Positions 45,331-56,675 of a stretch of 64,000 nucleotides of DNA are shown here, one piece after another (the first letter of the stretch is position 1; each line of letters starts with the position of its first letter). The stretch covers positions 496,001 to 560,000 of the forward strand of contig JAOWBW010000443.1 of the NCBI GenBank assembly GCA_026119855.1, in the 5' to 3' direction. Origin of the DNA: Campanula takesimana. Lineage: Eukaryota > Streptophyta > Magnoliopsida > Asterales > Campanulaceae. The notes under the pieces are model-generated. The model ran no database searches, was not told where the DNA came from, and worked only from the letters and a program-made list of their open reading frames with translations. The position numbers were made by a program, and so were the translations under genes.

Positions 45331-45780
45331 GTTAAATCCCGGAGATTGCTATCCATTAAAGCCCTACCCCGCGTAGGCAAATAAAATCCTTCTCCGAGTA
45401 GGCCGTCCCTCCAAGAAACGGAAAGATTATTATATGGATAGAGCGGGTTAATTCCCAAAAATATCATCCATCAAAATCCTACTCCGAGTAGGCCGTCCCT
45501 CCAAGAAACGGAAATATTATTATATGGATAGAGCGGGTTAATTCCCAAAAATATCATCCATCAAAATCCTACTCCGAGTAGGCCGTCCCTCCAAGAAACG
45601 GAAAGATTATTATATGGATCGAGCGGGTTAATTCCCAAAGATGCCACCCATCAAAATCCTACTCCGAGTAGGCCGTCCCTCCAAGAAACGGAAAGATTAT
45701 TATATGGATCGAGCGGGTTAATTCCCAAAGATGCCATCCATCAAAACCCTACTCCGAGTAGGCCGTCCCTCCTTGAAACG
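45331..45780 (+). repeat. 90-bp tandem repeat, about five copies
   Basis: Units at 45421, 45511, 45601 and 45691 begin GAAA(G/T)ATTATTATATGGAT; a diverged copy precedes. Each contains GAGCGGGTTAATTCCCAAA and CTCCGAGTAGGCCGTCCCTCC. Confidence 0.9.
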
Positions 45781-46225
45781 GATGCCGTGACTCTCACGCA
45801 CGATGCGCGGTCCTACGCCCTCGAGCTAGACCGCATGCCCGGATGCCGACACGTGCTCTCACGCACGATGCGCGGTCCTACGCCCTCGAGCTAGACCGCA
45901 TGCCCGGATGCCGACACGTGCTCTCACGCACGATGCGCGGTCCTACGCCCTCGAGCTAGACCGCATGCCGGAATGCCGTGACTCTCACGCACGATGCGCG
46001 GTCCTACGCCCTCGAGCTAGACCGCGTGCCCGGATGCCGACACGTGCTCTCACGCACGATGCGCGGTCCTACGCCCTCGAGCTAGACCGCGTGCCCGGAT
46101 GCCGACACGTGCTCTCACGCACGATGCGCGGTCCTACGCCCTCGAGCTAGACCGCATGCCCGGATGTCGGCACGTGCTCTCACGAACGATGCGCGGAGCT
46201 ACGCCCGCGAGCTAGACCGCATGCC
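45781..46225 (+). repeat. 60/65-bp tandem repeat, seven copies
   Basis: Units at about 45781, 45842, 45907, 45972, 46032, 46097 and 46162, each with CACGCACGATGCGCGGTCC and CTCGAGCTAGACCGC. Two units lack the ACACG pentamer. Strongly GC-rich compared with the surroundings. Confidence 0.9.
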
Positions 46226-48909
46226 CAAAAACGGAAGAACCTGCGAGTACTCAACAAGTCACCGGGCTTATCTTATTTATGGTGCCATCGGGCCCATTTC
46301 ATTCATGAAGCGGTGCTTATCTCATTTATGGCGCCATCGGGCCTATCTTATCCATGAACCGGTCGTTCTTATTTATGGCGCCATTGGGCCCACCGATAGA
46401 TCGTTCTTACTTATATATGAAGCCATCAGGCTCATCTTATTTATCGCGGCTCCGAATTAATTCGATTGCAAAGCTTACGGGCAGTTTGACATCATGCCCG
46501 CGACCAGACGCTTCAACAAGCTTTCGGGCAAACAATTTTAAAGCTCGATGCAGGTTCGTGTGCCTTACGATTCCCCTCAACTCGGGGGCTTCATGTCCTT
46601 ATAACGACCTGGCCCGACCCTTCGTAATCGCTGCGAGCTTCGTTGAACGTTCAGTCCCCGACAACCTCTTTATCTAGAGATCTATATATATTTGGAGTCC
46701 AACACTTATTCATCCAAGTTGTTGGCGATCTATGAAACTTGGGGGCTTAAGCGACGGACGGCCGTTATTATATCCATCAAATACTTAACGAGATCTATCA
46801 AATCTACGCCAACCAACGTCAGGTCGTATCTTTCCACCCTCTCAGTCTAATAAATTCTTTTCATATAGCTTTATTAGTCAATGAATAGAGAGCATGATTA
46901 ATAACTTGATTGTGTATTACAGTTACCTTGTGCGTAAACGAAAACTATTTAGCATGCATTACTACTTGCTACTTGGCGATAGTGCTTACTACTTGACTGC
47001 TCAGTATACGAAAATGCATGATCATGAGTAAAATTCCGTGCCTATTTCCATGACTTGTACGGTGAATTATTATGCTCTTCAGAATATTCGTATGAAAATA
47101 TTTGTTACTTGAGTACAGTAAATATTCACCTTATTGCGGATATGCTCCGTCCCGACATAATGTATTGGATTAACATGCTACCATGTTCTATATAGCAACT
47201 TGATAACAATAGATAAATAGCGTTACACGCTTCTGTCGGCTTGAATATTATGGTATTATACTTCCTGAAATGCGCAAAATGACATGCCATATGTGTTTAC
47301 TCGCTTTCCAAAAGCATGCTATATAATTAATTCGAATGTGCTTTAAGCCGTCATTAATTGATTCCTTGAAAGCTACCATGAGAAAATTCACAAAGTGCAT
47401 GATGCCTTGAAAACTACTTGGTGAAAGTTGCTTATTCGACATGTTGCAAATGCCATGATTTTATTATATAGTTTAACTACTATCTATCCGCTCGGCTTCC
47501 AACATGCTATTATAAAAAATATATGTATGTGATCGATACACCTGTAGCGCAGCGAAGACTCTAAGTGCAATGACACCTCCAGTCGTATCTCATTATGATG
47601 TCTCCGGGATCATATCATTATGACGCCTACGAGCTTTTCTCATCATGGAAGCCCACGAGTTAATCTTATTCTGGACGTTTACGAGCTCTTCTTATTACGG
47701 ATGCTTACAGGCACTTCTTATCGTGGATGCCTACGGGCTCATCTTATTTACGATGCCACCGAGCTCATCTTATATTTGGCGCTTTCGCGCTCGTCTGCTT
47801 ACGAAGTTTACAAGATCATCTTAATACGCCTTACAGCGACCCACGACTCGAGGGCTGCACATTTATCACAGGGCGTGAGGCCGACCTAACAAGTCCGCCA
47901 CGAATTCTATTAGAAGTCTAGCCTTTGTCTATCTTAGTCGCTGGCAACCTCTGAATCGGAGGTTTATATATCTTATGGCTCCCCGCGACTCGAGGACCAC
48001 ATCTTTATTTGAGCAACTCGGGGGCTTATTCTCCCCGTTTAGTATTGGAACACTCATATAGAGGTTTGGGGCCAAATTACTCTTATACTCGGGAATCTCC
48101 GAGTTATATTTTCAGACTCCATAAGGGACTTCTGATTATCTTATGGCATTCTCTTTTCTATAGTCGGGAATCTCCGGCTATCATTGAATACCATTTATAG
48201 GCTACGTGCCCGCTGTCACCATCCTCGGCATCTCGGAGATATATATTCAGATTCCCTCTGGGATGTCAATCTATATTATGGTGTTTATTCATATATGGAT
48301 TGAGTTCTTAACCCGAACTTCTATTCTTTTATTATAACGGTCACATTCTCGTCGTTAGATTATTTATCCATAAGCTATGCGCCCGTTTTGTTTATCCTCC
48401 AGAATCTTCGAGTTATATACTCAGATTCATTGTTGGACCTTTGATTCTCTTATGGTGTATTCCCGTCTATATTCAGGAATCCCTGCCTCACTTATGATTA
48501 TTTAAAGGCTACATGCCTGATTTAGTTATCCTCAGGAATCTCTGATGTATATCTTCAGACTCCCTCCAGGGTTTCCGTTGCCCGATGTGACCGAGTTCAC
48601 GGCCCGAGATCTTATTTTATATGTTATAGCGACTACCTCATCTTGCAAGCTCGCTGCCCGAGCTCTCACTTTCTCTTATGGAGGTTACGCGCGGGCTTTA
48701 TTTTTCCTCGGGAATCTCCGAGTCGACCAGCCTCAGTCCGCTATCCGGTGTGTCTTAGCCCGCGGTTCGAGTTTTCGCTTCCCTCTTATGGGAGCCACAT
48801 TTTCTTGCCGGCCTTCAGGCACTAGGCTCCGGATTTCAGGCCAATCTCGACCGAGAGTATATTCCTCGCCCTGACCATAAATAATCGAGCGCTCGGAATA
48901 GGGGGCTTC

Positions 48910-49355
48910 TGATGAGCCTTGGCTTTTTAGAGTATACGTGCATACGTACCCTCATACCGCTCTTATACGGTCCTTATACCCCTCTCATACGGTCTCTATA
49001 TTCCTACCTTGTACCAAGGGAAGGACCTCCTGAAAGGACAAGTATACCCCTCATCCCTCATATATATACCCCTCCTCATCTAAGGTGAAAGGCATGATTC
49101 ATTCTCTACCCTCTCTCTCTACACTCTCTTGAGTGCTCTCCTCTCCCTCTCTCTTACACATACACACACCCAAGGCATTCTAGGCCTTGTTCTTAGTTTC
49201 CTCGGAGTCTTACTCTCACACCCGAGGGCCTAAGCCGGGGTCAAACCCGGCTTTGGTCCTAACGGTGTGTTCCTCTTGCAGATCTTTTCAGCTAGGAGCA
49301 GGGGCAGCAAGTCGGAGATCTAATCTCCATGATCCCAAAGTCTAGGGCGTCATCA
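48910..49355 (+). repeat. 3' LTR of the LARD-like element
   Basis: Reads identical to 42235-42680. Confidence 0.92.
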
Positions 49356-49432
49356 ATACGTAACCCAATTAATTTGCAAATAATTTTATGTATTTGATTG
49401 TACACTATTTTTACAATGGTGAAAATGTACTA

Positions 49433-49659
49433 CTCTCTCTCTTCCTAAATGAATGTCTAAATTTTATTTTAAGTGATATAATTTTTTGTACAATTTAGTG
49501 GCAAAGATTCATATATAATCTTTTAATCTTCTTTGCAAACATTTAGTTTTGCAAATATAAAAAGACCGGTGAAAAAAAATCGAGAAAAAAACATTTAAGT
49601 ACAAAGTTTGGGACAAAAATAAAAAATAAAAATGGACATTCATATAGAGACAGAAGGAG
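49433..49659. mobile_element. Stowaway-like MITE
   Basis: Ends CTCTCTCTTCCTAAATG and CATATAGAGACAGAAGGAG, flanked by TA (49431-49432, 49660-49661). The arms share GAATGTCTAAATTTTATTTT-type sequence. Confidence 0.65.
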
Positions 49660-49686
49660 TATAATTTTTTTTTAATTTACGATATA

Positions 49687-51065
49687 CTCCAACCATTCAT
49701 CACATTTGAAATTGCAAAATATTGACTAAAATGGTCAATTTAATAATATTTTGACTGAGGATATGTGAAAATTTAATAGTCCTAATAGCATTACCAACCG
49801 AACGCTATATCTCTAGATATAGCGCCAACTCAGAGCCAATTAGAGTCCAACAAGACGCCAAAACCATCTTCATACATCACTCTTGTTTTTGCTTCATATA
49901 TGACGCAGATGTTTAAGTTGCGCTATAGTCAATTTTTTTTCTTTTTTTCCTTTTTCTTTTTTTCAATTTATATTTCCTTCTATCTCAAAATAAATTTTCA
50001 CTCTCTTTCAAAATAAATATAGTGTATTATATTCTCTTCCTTCTTAAAATAAATATATTTTTACTATATACTTCATCTACCTAAAATAACTATCACACTT
50101 GATTTTTTTTCAAATAATATACTTCTCTCACTTGTACATTATATTGCTTGTACAATGATAAAACGAGATAAATCATAATAAAAAAATTATTTCCGTTATT
50201 CTGTTTTAGTAAAAAAAATGAATTTATTTTGGACACAAATTTTTGGAACATGCCAAAAATGAAAGTACGACATCTATTGTATTATATGATTCATCCTCCT
50301 AAAAAATAATAATTTTTAGAATAATAAAATTCATTAATTAATTATAATTTTTTCAAGAAAAAAATGGAATTTATTTTGGGACGGATCAAAAATAAAAGTA
50401 CGACATTTATTAAGAAATAGAATAAAACTAAAACAAAGAAATAAAGGATAAATGAACTCATTTTACACTTAGAGACACCCTAGTTGATCATTTGTGAGAT
50501 GAATATATGAATTCAGACTGATTAGATATTATATATCATCATGCAACTTATGTTTTTTATTTTTCTTGTATTTTGAAGTATCGTAGTTTAATTATCTGTT
50601 TTAATTGCATTTTAAATGTTTCAATTTTAAATAAATAAAATTTATTTTATTTGATATTCTAACATAATTATGTAATTTCATGCCTTGTTAATTAATTCAA
50701 TAAAATATAATAATAATAATATAATATTTAATAGTAAATATATTAAATGAAATGAAATAATAAAGAATATTTTAAGAATATGTTTTTTTGGTGCAAGATT
50801 TGAAGTATGATGGTTGGAGATGATGGTAGACATTTGGTGCAAAAATTGCACTATTTTGAAGATATAGTGCAAATTTTACACCAAACCATTGGAGATGGTC
50901 TAATAAAAATTAAAAAATTGTTATTAATACTATTTTTAATGATGAATCAATAACAATTTTTACATTTCCATTAGGATTATCAAATTTTCTGTAATTTGTT
51001 GGTCAAATAAAATAAAGTTGACAATTTTTGTCAATATTTTGCAATTTCAAATGGGACGGAGGGAG
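49687..51065. mobile_element. Stowaway-like MITE with an internal insertion
   Basis: Left arm CTCCAACCATTCATC and right arm GGGACGGAGGGAG are TA-flanked and pair over about 100 bp (TTTGAAATTGCAAAATATTGAC). They are separated by an insertion at about 49786-50900, possibly a PIF/Harbinger-like element (TAA at both borders, GGAGATGGTC at the right end), which holds only AT-rich non-coding DNA. Confidence 0.55.
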
Positions 51066-51100
<35 letters not shown>

Positions 51101-51101
<1 letters not shown>

Positions 51102-51364
51102 TCCATCCGTCTCAAAATAGATGTCGTTTTAGGAGTTAAATTTTGTCTCAAAATACTTGTCGTTTCACTTTTTTCAAAGTTTTTTTATTGATCTATACCA
51201 ATTATACCCTTAATAATTATAGTGAACTATCTCTTACCTAACCATTTAATTACTTAGGTAGTTAAATTACTTTAAGAGTATTTGAGACTTCTTCACATGC
51301 ATTAATGATATTTCTTAATATGTGTGAAACACTCCAAAACGACATCTATTTTGAGACGGAGGAG
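51101..51364. mobile_element. Stowaway-like MITE
   Basis: Ends CTCCATCCGTCTCAAAATAG and its near-complement TATTTTGAGACGGAGGAG with TA on each side; a TA microsatellite (51068-51100) lies at its left edge. Confidence 0.85.
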
Positions 51365-51379
51365 TAATACATAAAAAGA

Positions 51380-51493
51380 AGAGGAAGACTTGTGTGAGAC
51401 GGTCTCACACGGTGAGACGGATCTTGTTGAGAAAAGAACCGTCCATAAGGGGTAAACCATTTACTCTCTCATGGCTCACACAAGTTTTTATCT
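51380..51493. mobile_element. 114-bp miniature Mutator-like element
   Basis: Perfect 9-bp duplication ATAAAAAGA (51371-51379 and 51494-51502). Both ends contain ACTTGTGTGAG, the terminal motif of copies A and B. Contains GAGACGGTCTCACACGGTGA hairpins. Probably the smallest member of the family. Confidence 0.75.
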
Positions 51494-51502
51494 ATAAAAA
51501 GA

Positions 51503-52830
51503 AACATTTGTTATGATAGGCAATGGATGGAGAGGAAGGGATAGAAAAAATAGGTATGTGTGTCTTAGCGGAAAATGCGGGGTAACAGTCTTGTTCACTT
51601 AATGCAATTACGTGTGTATACTTAATACACTCAACATGCTATCGCTTAAATGCTTTTCTTTTGCTTCTCAATCTGAAAACACTTCTCTTTCCCCCTCTAT
51701 AAATTATTCTCTTTGGCACAGAAAACTTCACACACACACACACATGGATGGAAGGAATTGGTTCAACTTCATGCACGATTTGGGACAAAATCCATATTTT
51801 GTCTCTCTCTTTATTTAATTTGAGAGAAAATTAAATTTGATTATTCTTAAAGCATTAAAGCATGCATAAATTATGGTGGTGAGTGAATTTTTTGGTTCAC
51901 GGAAATTATTTCTATTAAAATAAAAGTTTTAAAATTAGTATTTTGCTTATAAATTATTATTTAAATTAGTTGTTTATTAGTTCACATTACAATAAAATAA
52001 CACATCGTCATTTGGGAACAACAAAATTAAGAAATATATTTTGAATTAATTTCAGTTTTTCTCAGGGGTTTGAGCAAAGTTAAGTTCGCTCACCACTACA
52101 ACTACTGCGGGGATTTTCGCTCACCATTTTGCAAAAGATTTCTCTTTGTAAACGAAAATTTGCTCATCATTATGGATTGTCTTATAGATTTCTAATGATT
52201 ATTGATGCGCTTTCTAGAAAAATATTGATAATAATCATTAGAATCTCTTGAAAAAAAAAACAAATTGTATAATTTTTTTTGGGCACTTGTATAATCTCTT
52301 TGTCAAAGATTAATCAAGCTAATTATCAACATCAAAATAAGAATCTTTTTATTTTTTAAGTCGAAATGTCTTTTGCAATTTTCATCCGTGCACTACATGT
52401 GTCACAAATGATTCAATAATCCATCACCATGCAATACATATGCCCTAATTATATTGAGCCATTAATCACTTCCACTTGTGGCGCTAAAGTGACACATAAA
52501 TGGTACACAAAAACTAAGCAATAAATTTGATTAATATACAATAAAGATACATAGATAGACAATTCTAATTCATTTTAAATGTCTAAAAAAAAAGAAAAAA
52601 AACTTACAGCATCGTATTATCTATAGGCTAAAATTTCAAGTGACTTTTGAGGGTGATAGCTTCACAATTTAAGCAGAAAGTTCATTTACTACATTTCTAA
52701 GATCCATAAGTTGCAAAGGATGCATGGATACATATATTATTCATTTTTAAAATGTTTATTTTGCAAGTACGATTGAAAGATGATATTGCTGATTGCTTCT
52801 AAGGTTAAAAGTGAATAAGCATTAAAGTGA
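51503..52830. other. AT-rich intergenic DNA
   Basis: A (CA)n tract near 51730. No gene or bounded element recognised. Confidence 0.45.
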
Positions 52831-52839
52831 TTTGGAAAA

Positions 52840-54061
52840 GGGAGGGGCTATTGCCACTACAATTTATGCTAATCCACTACATTCATTATAATTTTAGTAA
52901 GTAAATTATTTACTTGACACATTTGCCCTCTTATGAAGAGACTACATACAAGAAAAAATATATTATGTATCTAATATACATCCATTAGTGTTCATTAACA
53001 TTATATTTATTTTTGTTAATAATATATTTTCTTCTTTAGGATTCCCAAATTTTATTTTACGCATGTTAAGGTAAATTAATGATTGATGTGCAAAAAGGTT
53101 AAAAATGTGTATAAGAACAATAGGAAATAAAATAATTTTTCACCCAGTTATGTGCAAGCAATTAAACATTAGTATTTGTTTTTCTATGTGTGACCTAATT
53201 AACGGTAAGAGAAGAAAAGATTAAAAAGTGATGAAGAAATTATTGAATATTAAATAATGGATTTTTCAATTTATGTATAAAAATTGAGTGATGAATTTAT
53301 TAATTAATATTTCTACCATATAGTATAACAAAATTAATGCTTAAGTATTAAATCAAGTGATGAATTTTACAAACCAAAATTTTCTTAATAGTATAATATA
53401 AACAATATGTTGGTGGTGTCATCATATCCATATGTATTACTTATATTATGTCTATTAGTTTACAAAGATAAAAAGATATTAGAAACCTGGTTCCAAAGAA
53501 AATTAAAAAGTTTACAAAGATACTCCCTCCGTCCCTCTTTAACTTACAATTTTTGGGTTTGGCACATTATTTAAGGAAAAAGTGAAAAAGTTGATGTGTT
53601 GTGAGTGTATATAGTTGAGTGGGAGTGAGAAAGTGTGGTAGAGAATAGTAAGTGGATAGTTGTTGTGGGACAACCAAAATGGCAAATTTTTGGGACTTTG
53701 TAGATTAAAGTGGGACAACCAAAATGGCAAATTTTGTAGATTAAAGAGGGACGGAGGGAGTAAAAGATATAAGAAACCTGGTTACAAAGGAAATTAAAGA
53801 ATTTTTTTTAATACTAATTAAATTATTATTATTATTATATAAGAGAAGTATTTAATTATTTTGAAGGAAAAATGTGTAGTATATGATTAATCAAGTTTTA
53901 TTTAATTAAAAATATAGTGGATATATCAAACTTATATAAGGTATATAATATCTCCCTAAATACTTCATTCATTCCTCAAAATGTCAAAGGAAAGGATAAT
54001 AAGGTCAATTTGTAAAATTTGTAGTGGATTAGTAAAATACGTAGTGGCAATAGCCGGTCCC
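52840..54061. mobile_element. TIR element with 9-bp duplication (1222 bp)
   Basis: TIRs GGGA(GG/CC)GGCTATTGCCACTAC and a perfect 9-bp duplication TTTGGAAAA (52831-52839 and 54062-54070). The TIRs continue with TAATCCACTAC. AT-rich interior without a gene; contains the MITE at 53523-53760. Confidence 0.85.
53523..53760. mobile_element. Stowaway-like MITE nested in the TIR element
   Basis: Ends CTCCCTCCGTCCC and GGGACGGAGGGAG with TA at 53521-53522 and 53761-53762. One internal segment (TAGATTAAAG...GGGACAACC) is duplicated. Confidence 0.85.
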
Positions 54062-54246
54062 TTTGGAAAAATAGATTGTGAAATTCCTTAAAATTACAAA
54101 AAGAAACTATAATATTCCGAACTAAATGTTTAAATGAAGTTTCTTTATAAACTTATTTAAACTTTAACAAAAAAAAAACATATAAGAAACTATTATCTTT
54201 TTGAATTCTAAATGTAATTATGAGTATGTCTTATATATATATATAT

Positions 54247-54440
54247 AGTCTTATGCTTGTAAAAAATTTAAATACAAAAGTTATATTAGGTAACCCTTTT
54301 TTACAAATGCTATATCCCTTTTCCGTTTCACAAAGAGGGGTAGAATCAAGAATATTAGGACAAAAAATTATATTTGATTTTTTATATCCTGTATCCAATA
54401 GTGATGTTAATAATTTACAAAAAACAGGAATATCTAAATT
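54247..54440 (+). pseudogene. EPRV fragment: protease-RT linker, inverted
   Basis: Same sequence as the complement of about 58986-59178, apparently without differences. It starts at a TATATATATAG tract and ends abruptly at a junction with MP sequence on the other strand. Confidence 0.9.
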
Positions 54441-54630
54441 CTTAAGGCTATCTGTATGCTTGTGTTTAATCCTTCCATTGTTAAGGGTTTAATAGCAATT
54501 TGTACTAGTCCAATATGTAAAAATTTGTATCCTTGAGATATATATTTTTTTATAGATGATTTTGAAAATAGACTCATAGTTTGATTATTGGAAAATAAAG
54601 GGATAATAGTTTCTTTTGTTTTAATGGCTA
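54441..54630 (-). pseudogene. EPRV fragment: movement protein middle part
   Basis: Matches about 62764-62955 in the same orientation. It is cut at both ends and joined to leader sequence at 54630. Confidence 0.9.
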
Positions 54631-54756
54631 AAGCATGCATATTAAGATAATAACAATAAATAACATAAAAATATCAAAATAAATATCGCATGAATAGTAA
54701 ATTTGACTTTTTCTATAGTAACTTTGACTTTTTGAAAATACGTATACGTAGGCTTT
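54631..54756 (-). repeat. Terminal repeat of the EPRV unit (left)
   Basis: 126 bp matching 63374-63499 with a single substitution seen. The spacing of the two copies is 8743 bp, the implied circular genome size. Confidence 0.88.
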
Positions 54757-54879
54757 CGTTATACCTCAGTTTATCCGTCACCCGTAGGTCTGGAAGGTTA
54801 GTGGTTTCCACCTTTCGTAACGTTTTTGTTTGAAAAGATAATTTGTAACAATTAACAAACAATTGTAAGTACTCGAGGC

Positions 54880-55200
54880 GGGAGTAGTAAACTTACTTGT
54901 TTATTGCAAATTGTTGAGAGTACAAGATGGTTGATGAGTACAAGAGATTTCTAGAGAGAGAGATATTTAGAGAGAATTTAAAACTGATACTAATTTTTGC
55001 ATGCCTTACAATGAGAGCTATCTAATCTTATATACTACTGGCTTTTTGTCTTGCAGGTCGGCAGGAGGAATCTTCTTTTGAATTTTAAGAGCATTGGGCC
55101 AGGGCGGCTGGTGCCTTTGTTGAAATTTGTAACCAAAGGGCCAGGGCGGCTGAATTATTTGTTGAATTTTGTGACCAGTGGGCCAGGGCGGCTGATGCTT
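54880..55200 (-). promoter_or_regulatory. EPRV promoter and polyadenylation region
   Basis: On the minus strand: three GGGCCAGGGCGGCTG repeats spaced 42 bp apart (55194-55180, 55152-55138, 55110-55096), then a TATA-like GTATATAA (55035-55028), then AATAAA (54905-54900) about 125 nt downstream. TATA and poly(A) signal this close would give a terminally redundant pregenomic RNA, as caulimovirids need. The repeats sit where enhancers are expected; function is inferred. Confidence 0.6.
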
Positions 55201-55292
55201 TCTTCTTTTTGAATTATTTGTTGAGGATCCCTTCTTCTTTTTGTGTGGGCCATGGATGGTGACTGAGATGCCTTCTTCTTTTTTGTGCAGCT

Positions 55293-56627
55293 TTACAGAT
55301 CTAATTCTAGATCGTCTGGTTGTGTGTAGAAGTCATCATTGGGTTGTGTATCCCCTTCATTCATAGAGGATGAACTGCCTTCGTCGCTGAGTTGGACCAT
55401 CAGTCTTTCAAGATCCGTAGAATTTGTGCATTTGGCCATCTGAGACATGATCTGTTGTTTCTTGGCTAAAAATTCTTCATTTTGTTGAGTTTGTTTGAGA
55501 AGAATTGTTTTGCAATATTCTGGTTTTGAAAGAAAGTATTTTGACACTGCCTCAGAATTGCAATGAGAAATTTCAGTTTTGTCCCACCATTTTATTTTGT
55601 ATTTTCGAATCAAAATTGGTAAAATTGACTTTTGTACACACTCACACTTTTGTTGCTTCACGCACTCACACATTTGTTCCTCTCTTAAGTCAAATTCTGT
55701 CATAAAAATCCATGGGACTTGGAAATTGTGACAGAATAAGGCCCAAAGAGGAGTCTGAGAAATTTGTTCTGGGTAGGAGACTTTTGTTGACCATTGTTTG
55801 AAGGCTATTTGTACATCTGTAGGGACGATTGATTTGTCTAGTCCGAAAGTTTTCCACCATTGATGAAACCAATAAGGAGTAGGATAGGAAAAATTCGGAC
55901 AAAAGTAAAAGAAATATGAAAGAGAAAAAGATTTGTTTTGTCTGAAAAAGGCCCTTGACCAAGCCAAGATGTAGTCATAATAATTAAATCTGGAATTGTT
56001 TGAATTTAATAAATCTCGAGAGTCATTTGGTTTTTGAGCCCAATCTGATAAAGTCAGGAATTTTAAAATCTTGACTTTGCAATAACGAATTTTTGTGTTA
56101 TCAACATGGTCTGTGGAATATTGAAAAGTGGCGGATTTTGTTTGTGTCAGAATGGTTTCATAGTAAAATTGGTTTTTCATGAAATTATCCGGAATATAAT
56201 TGTGCAATGATGGTAAAATATATTGTGATAATTGATAAGGATGCCAATTGTCAGTCATTTCATGGATTTCTGGTTCTAGGACACAAATAGAATCGGTATA
56301 GTTTTTATAAAAATAATTGGTGGGTGGTGTTTGTTTAGGGTGAGGACTAGGAATGATTTGTCGATTGAGTTGAGAAGGTTGTGGGTTTTCTATTTTGAGG
56401 GCAGATTTGTAAGTAACTGTTTTTTGGGAGGATGAAGTTTCCTTTGTGATTGGGGGGGGGGGGGGGAATGGTTTTGCATCTGGGGAAAGAGTAGCAAATC
56501 TGTTTTCTAGTTTTGGTTGGATTGGCATTCTGTCAGGAATGTAGTTTGGGAACTTTGTAAGAGGTCTGATTTGTATGATCGATTGTTCTTTCTTGGCCTT
56601 TCCTTTGAGCGAAGTTCCTGAAATCAT
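55293..56627 (-). CDS. EPRV ORF, 444 aa, unknown function
   Basis: Intact frame from an ATG at 56627, the last ORF before the promoter. N-terminus basic, then a Pro/Ser-rich region interrupted by a run of 13-15 G (56453-56467, a polyproline stretch), a central aromatic-rich domain with YYDYILAWSRAF and WFHQWWKTFG motifs, a Cys pair region (CECVKQQKCEC), and an acidic Asp/Gln tail. I have seen similar WWxxFG proteins in EPRV-like plant annotations; a role as the inclusion-body/transactivator equivalent of other caulimovirids is possible by position but not shown. It has no stop or frameshift. The homopolymer makes the frame vulnerable. Confidence 0.7.
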   Translation of the reverse strand: MISGTSLKGKAKKEQSIIQIRPLTKFPNYIPDRMPIQPKLENRFATLSPDAKPFPPPPPITKETSSSQKTVTYKSALKIENPQPSQLNRQIIPSPHPKQTPPTNYFYKNYTDSICVLEPEIHEMTDNWHPYQLSQYILPSLHNYIPDNFMKNQFYYETILTQTKSATFQYSTDHVDNTKIRYCKVKILKFLTLSDWAQKPNDSRDLLNSNNSRFNYYDYILAWSRAFFRQNKSFSLSYFFYFCPNFSYPTPYWFHQWWKTFGLDKSIVPTDVQIAFKQWSTKVSYPEQISQTPLWALFCHNFQVPWIFMTEFDLREEQMCECVKQQKCECVQKSILPILIRKYKIKWWDKTEISHCNSEAVSKYFLSKPEYCKTILLKQTQQNEEFLAKKQQIMSQMAKCTNSTDLERLMVQLSDEGSSSSMNEGDTQPNDDFYTQPDDLELDL

Positions 56628-56675
56628 TCTAAATAGGGAGAAGTTTAGTATGTAGTAGTCTCGTACGAGGCTATT

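Larger units (their letters stand above)
42235..49355 (+). mobile_element. Non-coding LTR retrotransposon, LARD-like (7121 bp)
   Basis: Two 446-bp LTRs that read as identical, a 5-bp duplication ATACG (42230-42234 and 49356-49360), a primer site after the 5' LTR and a purine-rich AATAGGGGGCTTC just before the 3' LTR. The 6.2-kb interior has no gag, protease, RT, RNase H or integrase; the longest frames (up to 167 codons) show no recognisable domain. Identical LTRs mean a recent insertion, so a related autonomous element must supply proteins in trans. The term LARD (large retrotransposon derivative) fits by size and structure. Confidence 0.9.

Noticed and set aside
45301..46225. Regular spaced repeats resembling a CRISPR array
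   Set aside because: Units are contiguous tandem copies without unique spacers, inside a plant LTR element.
55690..55962. Minus-strand 90-codon frame overlapping the 444-aa ORF
   Set aside because: Alternate frame shadow within a longer intact ORF, with no domain.
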